Shown here one piece after another: positions 7,169 to 11,378 of a DNA stretch of 11,378 nt. The stretch is from assembly GCA_017989935.1 (NCBI GenBank), contig JAGNOY010000039.1:1-11378 (forward strand). The letters run 5' to 3'. How positions within the stretch are numbered: the stretch's first letter is position 1; each line of letters begins with the position of its first letter. The position numbers and the translations under genes were made by a program. Under the pieces are notes generated by a model. It did not search any database. It saw nothing but the letters and a program-made list of their open reading frames with translations, and was not told where the DNA came from. The stretch comes from Chitinophagaceae bacterium. Its GTDB lineage: Bacteria; Bacteroidota; Bacteroidia; Chitinophagales; Chitinophagaceae.

Positions 7169-9607
7169 CTATCTAACTAGCGTTACATTGCCTTTGAAAT
7201 TCTTTCTGATTTGATTTGCATACATTACATCAATGATATAGATGTATGTATCCATGGGCTGGATAACACCATTGTACTTACCATCCCATCCTCTACCATT
7301 TAAGGAAGTCGTTGAAAATATTTTCTCGCCCCATCTATTGTAAATGTCCATGCTAAAAACTTTCACGCCACTCGATAACAATTCTCTTGGCAAGAAGTAA
7401 TCATTGGTACCATCGCCATTGGGAGAGAATGAATTTGGAATATTTAAATAGCAATCTCGATTAATTTTAATGGTATCTGTCGAACTACATTCGCCATTTG
7501 AATTGCTAGCCATCGCCCAATAAGTACCTGGTTGAGTCACAGTAAGCGAATTGCTAATATCGCCATTACTCCATTGCAAAATACTTGCAGGATTGAGGAC
7601 ATTAGAAAGTTGCAAAGCTGCAGTGACTCCAGGGCATATCATAGTGTCTTGACCTAAACTTATTGTCGGATAAGCGTTGACTTGAACATTTCTTGAGTAA
7701 GATACAGGAGGACAAAAAGTTGAAGTACTTGTGAGTTGAATAGTATAATTTCCTGCTTCATTATATGTATGTTGAGGATTATTTACATTAGCTAAAATAG
7801 AACCATCACCAAAATCCCAAGTGAATGTTTTAGAATTACCTAAAGAGTCTTTGAATAAAATGGGCTCACCTAAACAAATGACACTATCACTGATGGTAAA
7901 AAAAGCCGAAGCATTTTGCGCAACTTCAATGGTAAAAACAATCGTATCGTATTGTGGACAAGCGCCTTTACTAAAACCAGACAATGTATAAGTAGTTGTA
8001 TTGAGTGGAGAAAAAGTTAATCCTGAATTATTGGGTCCTGCCACTACACCTGTTGTTGGATTATATTCGAAATATTCATGCTCAGGGATTAATAAGATGG
8101 TGTTTTCTCCAGGGCAAAGTAAAGTATCGATAGGTTTTGACAAGGCGAATGCTCCACTAAAATTTAAGATGGAATCATTCAGGCGGGCTAAAAACGCATC
8201 ACTAGAGCCTACGGAATTTAAACTAAATGGACCATAAGTGGCGTTGGCTCTAAAGTAGCCGCATGAATAAAGTTGCGCACCTTTTCCTTTGACAATAGAA
8301 TTCCCACGATCTTCACCGTCAAGAGCACCGCCTGTGATAGCCCAAACCCATTTACCATCAGGCGCAATTTTGGCAACAAAGGCTTCAAGATCTTTACCTG
8401 GAGGAATAATGATATTGTCACCGAATTTAGCTCCTGAATTTATATCTCCAGCCACATAAATATTGCAATTGGTGTCTGCCCACACATCATTTCCTCTTTC
8501 ACCTCCTTCGATAGATCCTGCTCGTTTACCCCAAATGGGTTTGCCTGTTTTGGCATCAATTTTAAAGATAAATAAATCTCGCTTATCATAATTTTTTACC
8601 AAGACAGTATCCATAATTAATGAATCTCTATGTTCGCCTACGATATAAATGTATCCATGTTTGTCCGAACAAATCCCATTGGCCCAATCATCTTGATCAC
8701 TGCCTGCGTTGGTTGCCCATTGAAAATTGCCTGAAGTATCATACTTCATTACAAAAACATCTTGACCACCAACGGGCGTAAGTGTGGTGGACCCAAATTG
8801 TCTAATACTATCATAGCCACCAGTAATATACACCCCACCTGAATCATCAACAGCTACTGCAATATCGCGTTCTACGTACTTATTTGCCGTAGGGTCCCAA
8901 GGAAGATGTCCAAAAGTTCTAGCCCATTGCGGCACACCATTTGGATCAAATTTGGCTAACCAATAACTATGTCTGTGTGGAAGTGGATTTGGGTTGGTAG
9001 CAGTGACAACTCCGCCACCTACATTTAATGTGGTACCAGTCATAAATCCAACTACATATACATTGCCTATTGGATCTAATGCCACATCTAAGCCTTGATC
9101 ATCACCTGAATTACTGCTTACAAAATTGCCCCACAGTTGGTTTCCATTTTTATCATGTTTTACAATAAAGCATTGATCACCTCCACCAAAACCAGCACCG
9201 GTCACGTTCACTGTTCCCATTTGAAATCCTGCCCCTGTTTGCCAAAAGGTACCTGTAATTACGCTATTACCTTCATCATCTACATCCATGCCTAATACCC
9301 TATCATCAAAATGTTCACCTCCACTTCTTGCCCACAAACAAAAGCCTAAACTATCGTATTTTGCAAGAAATGCTTCCTTACTAGTGGCATTCGCTGTAAA
9401 ACCTAGTAACAAGGCATTCGTGCCTAAGGTAATTGTATCACTGAAGTAACCTGATGTATAAATATAACCAGCAGAATCTGTTCGCACCGTAATTGCTTTA
9501 TCGCTTTTGGTATTTCCAAAGCCTTGAGCCCAAACATAATTTTGTGCGTGACCAACCTTGATAACTAAGACTATTGATAAAAAAATAAAAAGTAACTTTC
9601 GAATCAT
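7169..9607 (-). CDS. Secreted SBBP-repeat beta-propeller protein with PKD domain and T9SS type B sorting domain
   Basis: The product has 812 residues, starting at the ATG at 9607 with a signal peptide (about 1-22, ending VGHAQ). A TTG 21 bp upstream is in frame but would only add residues before the signal. Seven SBBP-type repeats follow, each marked by a Trp after a K/R-x-D-x-x-G turn: W26, W92, W159, W228, W297, W359 and W422, spaced 62-69 residues, with a closing FLARLN strand at 472-477. This fits a seven-bladed propeller. Residues 490-562 and 646-716 look like Ig-like modules (DTLLCPGE, DTMICPGV). A PKD domain lies at about 565-645 (TWDFGDGS, HTYNEAGNY). The end (719-812: NSFSPNGDGTND, IYNRWGEKIF, GWDGKYNG, GNVTLVR) is the gliding-motility-associated CHU_C type B C-terminal domain, which directs export by the type IX secretion system and surface attachment. 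The ligand is unknown; no enzymatic motif is seen. Confidence 0.9.
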   Translation of the reverse strand: MIRKLLFIFLSIVLVIKVGHAQNYVWAQGFGNTKSDKAITVRTDSAGYIYTSGYFSDTITLGTNALLLGFTANATSKEAFLAKYDSLGFCLWARSGGEHFDDRVLGMDVDDEGNSVITGTFWQTGAGFQMGTVNVTGAGFGGGDQCFIVKHDKNGNQLWGNFVSSNSGDDQGLDVALDPIGNVYVVGFMTGTTLNVGGGVVTATNPNPLPHRHSYWLAKFDPNGVPQWARTFGHLPWDPTANKYVERDIAVAVDDSGGVYITGGYDSIRQFGSTTLTPVGGQDVFVMKYDTSGNFQWATNAGSDQDDWANGICSDKHGYIYIVGEHRDSLIMDTVLVKNYDKRDLFIFKIDAKTGKPIWGKRAGSIEGGERGNDVWADTNCNIYVAGDINSGAKFGDNIIIPPGKDLEAFVAKIAPDGKWVWAITGGALDGEDRGNSIVKGKGAQLYSCGYFRANATYGPFSLNSVGSSDAFLARLNDSILNFSGAFALSKPIDTLLCPGENTILLIPEHEYFEYNPTTGVVAGPNNSGLTFSPLNTTTYTLSGFSKGACPQYDTIVFTIEVAQNASAFFTISDSVICLGEPILFKDSLGNSKTFTWDFGDGSILANVNNPQHTYNEAGNYTIQLTSTSTFCPPVSYSRNVQVNAYPTISLGQDTMICPGVTAALQLSNVLNPASILQWSNGDISNSLTVTQPGTYWAMASNSNGECSSTDTIKINRDCYLNIPNSFSPNGDGTNDYFLPRELLSSGVKVFSMDIYNRWGEKIFSTTSLNGRGWDGKYNGVIQPMDTYIYIIDVMYANQIRKNFKGNVTLVR

Positions 9608-9877
9608 GAAACAGAATTTAATTTCCAACCTTCTAAGGTAACAATTTATTAATATTTGTAAGGAGTTTGATATAAAGTTTGCGACTAGTCTAGATAATTA
9701 TTACATGATGATGACACTTTTATATTTAATTTTATTAAATGCTAATATTTTTAATACTTTAATTTATTCATTTTCAATTTTTTAAATAACATAACAATAT
9801 TATTTGAATTGAAAATCAATATCATGACCCTATTTGGCATGCTTGTTGACTACACAACATGCATAAAATTAATTGAC
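9608..9877. other. AT-rich intergenic region with 10-bp inverted repeat
   Basis: This spacer lies between the leftward propeller gene and the small rightward frame. Bases 9721-9820 contain only 10 G or C in 100, much poorer than the flanking genes. ATTTTCAATT (9770-9779) and AATTGAAAAT (9807-9816) are perfect 10-bp inverted arms 27 bp apart. Such DNA may bend, melt easily or bind a regulator, and must hold the promoter of the propeller gene and probably that of the small rightward transcript. I found no exact TAnnTTTG box on either strand. In-frame earlier starts for the small gene lie at 9809 (TTG) and 9824 (ATG). Confidence 0.45.
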
Positions 9878-10027
9878 ATGAAAAACACACTAAACACTCA
9901 AACTGTACAAATGGATTCGATTCTACAACAAAAGGCATCAAGAAATCAACTTAAAAATATCTTTTCTTTTTTAAGTCCTGCCAATCCAAAGCTGATTATT
10001 GATGAAATCGAACTTGCCTCTGACTAA
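9878..10027 (+). CDS. Small hypothetical protein (49 aa)
   Basis: Starting at ATGAAAAAC (9878), the frame encodes 49 polar residues (start MKNTLNTQTVQMDS, end LIIDEIELASD). There is no signal peptide or membrane segment. The middle (SILQQKASRNQLKN) looks helical and basic, followed by FSFLSPANP and an acidic end. I do not recognise a family. The frame is open upstream to an ATG at 9824 (67 aa), but the extra residues are more hydrophobic and include Cys, and the 9878 context is the more typical start. A strong rho-independent terminator 59 bp after the stop, oriented for this strand only, supports a real transcript. Alternatives are a leader peptide or a small RNA with an incidental frame. 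It stands alone between two leftward genes. Confidence 0.45.
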   Translation: MKNTLNTQTVQMDSILQQKASRNQLKNIFSFLSPANPKLIIDEIELASD

Positions 10028-10085
10028 TCTAAATTAAAATCATGAATAGATTACCAAATTAATATTCTAAACTCGAACAACACCT

Positions 10086-10120
10086 ATCCATGTTTCATCA
10101 ATTTGAACATGGATTTTTTA
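10086..10120 (+). terminator. Rho-independent terminator for the small rightward transcript
   Basis: ATCCATGTT (10086-10094) pairs perfectly with AACATGGAT (10106-10114). CA/TG can add two pairs past a bulged T, leaving a 6-nt loop. The stem runs straight into a run of T at 10114-10119 on the plus strand. On the minus strand the bases after the stem are not T-rich, so it serves rightward transcription and not the cytochrome gene ending at 10130. Confidence 0.8.
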
Positions 10121-10129
10121 TTTACGGAA

Positions 10130-10555
10130 TTACTTTTTGGCGTACTTATTAAAAAAAGCAAGAACGCTTTCCTTTTCTTCTTCATTAAATTTTGCTTTCT
10201 GAGACATAGACTCTAAAATTGGCGACCATTCTTCTGAAGTTCTGCTCATTGGTTCATATAACTCATGGCATTTCTTGCAAGAACTAGCCCATAAATGTTT
10301 TCCCTTACCTACTATCATAAACATTTTTTCTTCATCACTCATTGGGGTATTGGTGGCGGGCACAGCTAATTGATCAGCTTGGGCATTATGTTGATCTGCT
10401 TGAGGAGAAATGCTTAAACTTGGCGGATTCGCAGCTGGAGTTCTTTCTTCTGTTGATGTTGCCTTGTTACTGGCTGTTGTTTTTGCAACTTTAGGAGAAC
10501 AATTGATCCATAAAATTGTGATACAAAAACCAAAAAATATGAAAATTTGCTTCAT
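10130..10555 (-). CDS. Mono-haem cytochrome c-type lipoprotein
   Basis: The product has 141 residues. The N-terminus (MKQIFIFFGFCITILWINC) is a lipoprotein signal with the lipobox Cys at 19; the -1 residue is Asn, not the usual Gly/Ala/Ser, so lipidation is likely but not certain. Residues 22-75 are a low-complexity linker rich in Ala, Thr, Pro, Ser and Gln, with the short motif QADQ repeated. The haem domain starts near 80: CKKCH (93-97) supplies the two thioether cysteines and the proximal His97. TSEEWSPILESM follows, and Met117 is a plausible distal ligand. The domain is short (about 60 residues), as in small class-I-like cytochromes. It would carry electrons at a membrane surface; the partner is unknown, as no oxidase or dehydrogenase gene is adjacent. 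It diverges from the M28 peptidase gene across a very short gap. Confidence 0.8.
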   Translation of the reverse strand: MKQIFIFFGFCITILWINCSPKVAKTTASNKATSTEERTPAANPPSLSISPQADQHNAQADQLAVPATNTPMSDEEKMFMIVGKGKHLWASSCKKCHELYEPMSRTSEEWSPILESMSQKAKFNEEEKESVLAFFNKYAKK

Positions 10556-10596
10556 GAATGTTTACATTTAAACTCTAAAATAGAATGAATACTTCA

Positions 10597-11378
10597 ATGA
10601 AAAAAATATTTATCCTTTCCATCAACATTATTTTCTTTCAAATGGCTCAGGGACAAAACCCTAAACTAGATAGTGCCAACTTGAAGCGCATGTCTAATTT
10701 GATCCTAACAAACTATCAATGCTATCATGATTTACATGATTTATGTAAGCAAATTGGTCATCGACTTAGTGGATCGCCGCAAGCTGAGCAAGCTGTAATT
10801 TGGGCCAAATCAGTTCTTGAAAAAACAGGCTGTGATAAAGTTTTCTTGCAAGAAGTGATGGTGCCACATTGGGTTAGAGGTAAAGAAGAAGCCTCTATTA
10901 TTTTCAGCAATGGGAAATCAACTCCTTTAAAAATTTCATCCTTAGGCAATGCAGTCGGCACTGGCGAAACGGCTATGCAAGCTGAAATAATTCAATTTGA
11001 CAATATCGATGATTTGAAAAGAACAAGTCCAGAAAAAATCAAGAACAAAATTGTCTTTTTTAATTACAAATTTAACCAAACTAATATCAATACGTTTGAA
11101 AGCTATGGGCCCTGCGTTTATTATCGTTGGGGCGCACCCTCTGAAGCAGCTAAACTTGGCGCGAAGGCAGTTATCATTAGGTCTGTTTCTTCGGCTTACG
11201 ACAACAAACCACATACAGGAAGCATGAGATACGACCCTAAATATCCTTCCATTCCAGCTGTGGCCATCTCAAATCTAGATGCCGATAATTTAGAAACCCA
11301 GTTGAAAGCCACGAAGAAAATTCAAGTTAAGTTATTGACGACTTGCCAAATGCTTCCTGATGTAAAATCATATAATGT
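10597..11378 (+). CDS. Exported M28-family metallopeptidase, carboxypeptidase Q-like, 3' end cut by window edge
   Basis: The window holds 260 codons of this gene. A signal peptide (MKKIFILSINIIFFQMAQGQ, cleavage near 20) begins at the ATG at 10597; an in-frame ATG at 10585 would add MNTS. The N-terminal part matches carboxypeptidase Q/PGCP-type M28 proteins: GHRLSGSPQAEQAVIWA (54-70) and EVMVPHWVRGKEEA (86-99). A protease-associated (PA) domain follows at about 120-245, with EAAKLGAKAVIIRS (183-196) and the PSIPAVAISNLDAD strand (217-230). The two-zinc catalytic ligands of M28 enzymes lie further downstream, beyond the window, so activity cannot be judged here. The family removes N-terminal residues or splits dipeptides outside the cytoplasm. 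The promoter must lie within the 41-bp gap or inside the divergent cytochrome gene. Confidence 0.85.
   Translation, partial: MKKIFILSINIIFFQMAQGQNPKLDSANLKRMSNLILTNYQCYHDLHDLCKQIGHRLSGSPQAEQAVIWAKSVLEKTGCDKVFLQEVMVPHWVRGKEEASIIFSNGKSTPLKISSLGNAVGTGETAMQAEIIQFDNIDDLKRTSPEKIKNKIVFFNYKFNQTNINTFESYGPCVYYRWGAPSEAAKLGAKAVIIRSVSSAYDNKPHTGSMRYDPKYPSIPAVAISNLDADNLETQLKATKKIQVKLLTTCQMLPDVKSYN

Noticed and set aside
9671..9681. TATAAAGTTTG as a rightward -7 box for the small gene
   Set aside because: The spacing is TAnnnTTTG, one base longer than the Bacteroidota consensus, and it lies about 200 bp before the start.
9683..9690. GACTAGTC palindrome
   Set aside because: An 8-bp palindrome is expected by chance in a window of this size, and nothing nearby supports a site.
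10942..11214. 90-codon open frame on the minus strand inside the M28 peptidase gene
   Set aside because: It lies antisense to a clearly recognisable peptidase, has no family-like features and mixes Cys/Phe/Arg as shadow frames do.
1..11378. CRISPR array, transposon, phage, toxin-antitoxin or defence system
   Set aside because: No regularly spaced repeats, transposase, integrase, nuclease or toxin-like genes are visible; the recognised genes are housekeeping or envelope functions.

Overview
The window reads as ordinary chromosome from an AT-rich member of the Bacteroidota. The clearest marker is the 812-residue secreted protein ending in a type IX secretion sorting domain (7169-9607). Support comes from a large two-parvulin peptidyl-prolyl isomerase, a TlpA-like thioredoxin with a long N-terminal extension, a DUF6134-like exported protein, and two boxes matching the Bacteroidota -7 element TAnnTTTG. 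A more precise lineage cannot be read from this piece.

Left part (1-4861): a GreA/GreB-family gene points left and runs off the edge, probably lacking only its stop codon. A DUF6134-like exported protein (718-1341, +) meets a leftward pair head-on, and a bidirectional hairpin terminator lies between them (1346-1380). The leftward pair is an exported thioredoxin-like protein followed, 48 bp later, by a SurA/PpiD-like isomerase. Both act outside the cytoplasm on protein redox state or folding, so they look like a small envelope-folding operon.

Middle part (4862-7168): diverging from that pair, an RlmD-type 23S rRNA uracil-C5 methyltransferase overlaps by 4 bp a Nudix hydrolase of the CoA pyrophosphatase type. 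This is a two-gene housekeeping operon. After it comes a 130-bp imperfectly palindromic intergenic element (7026-7155) that no gene explains and that may be an interspersed repeat or structured RNA.

Right part (7169-11378): the large secreted protein (seven SBBP-type repeats, PKD and Ig-like modules, T9SS sorting domain) points left. Its upstream side is a roughly 90 percent AT stretch carrying a 10-bp inverted repeat, followed by a 49-codon rightward frame that ends before its own strong rho-independent terminator (10086-10120). That terminator argues for a real short transcript there. A mono-haem cytochrome c lipoprotein gene (-) and an M28/carboxypeptidase Q-like exported metallopeptidase gene (+, cut by the right edge) then diverge from a gap of only 29-41 bp.

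No CRISPR array, transposase, tRNA, rRNA, phage gene or recognisable defence system is visible. The least explained parts are the 7026-7155 element and the small transcript at about 9720-10120.
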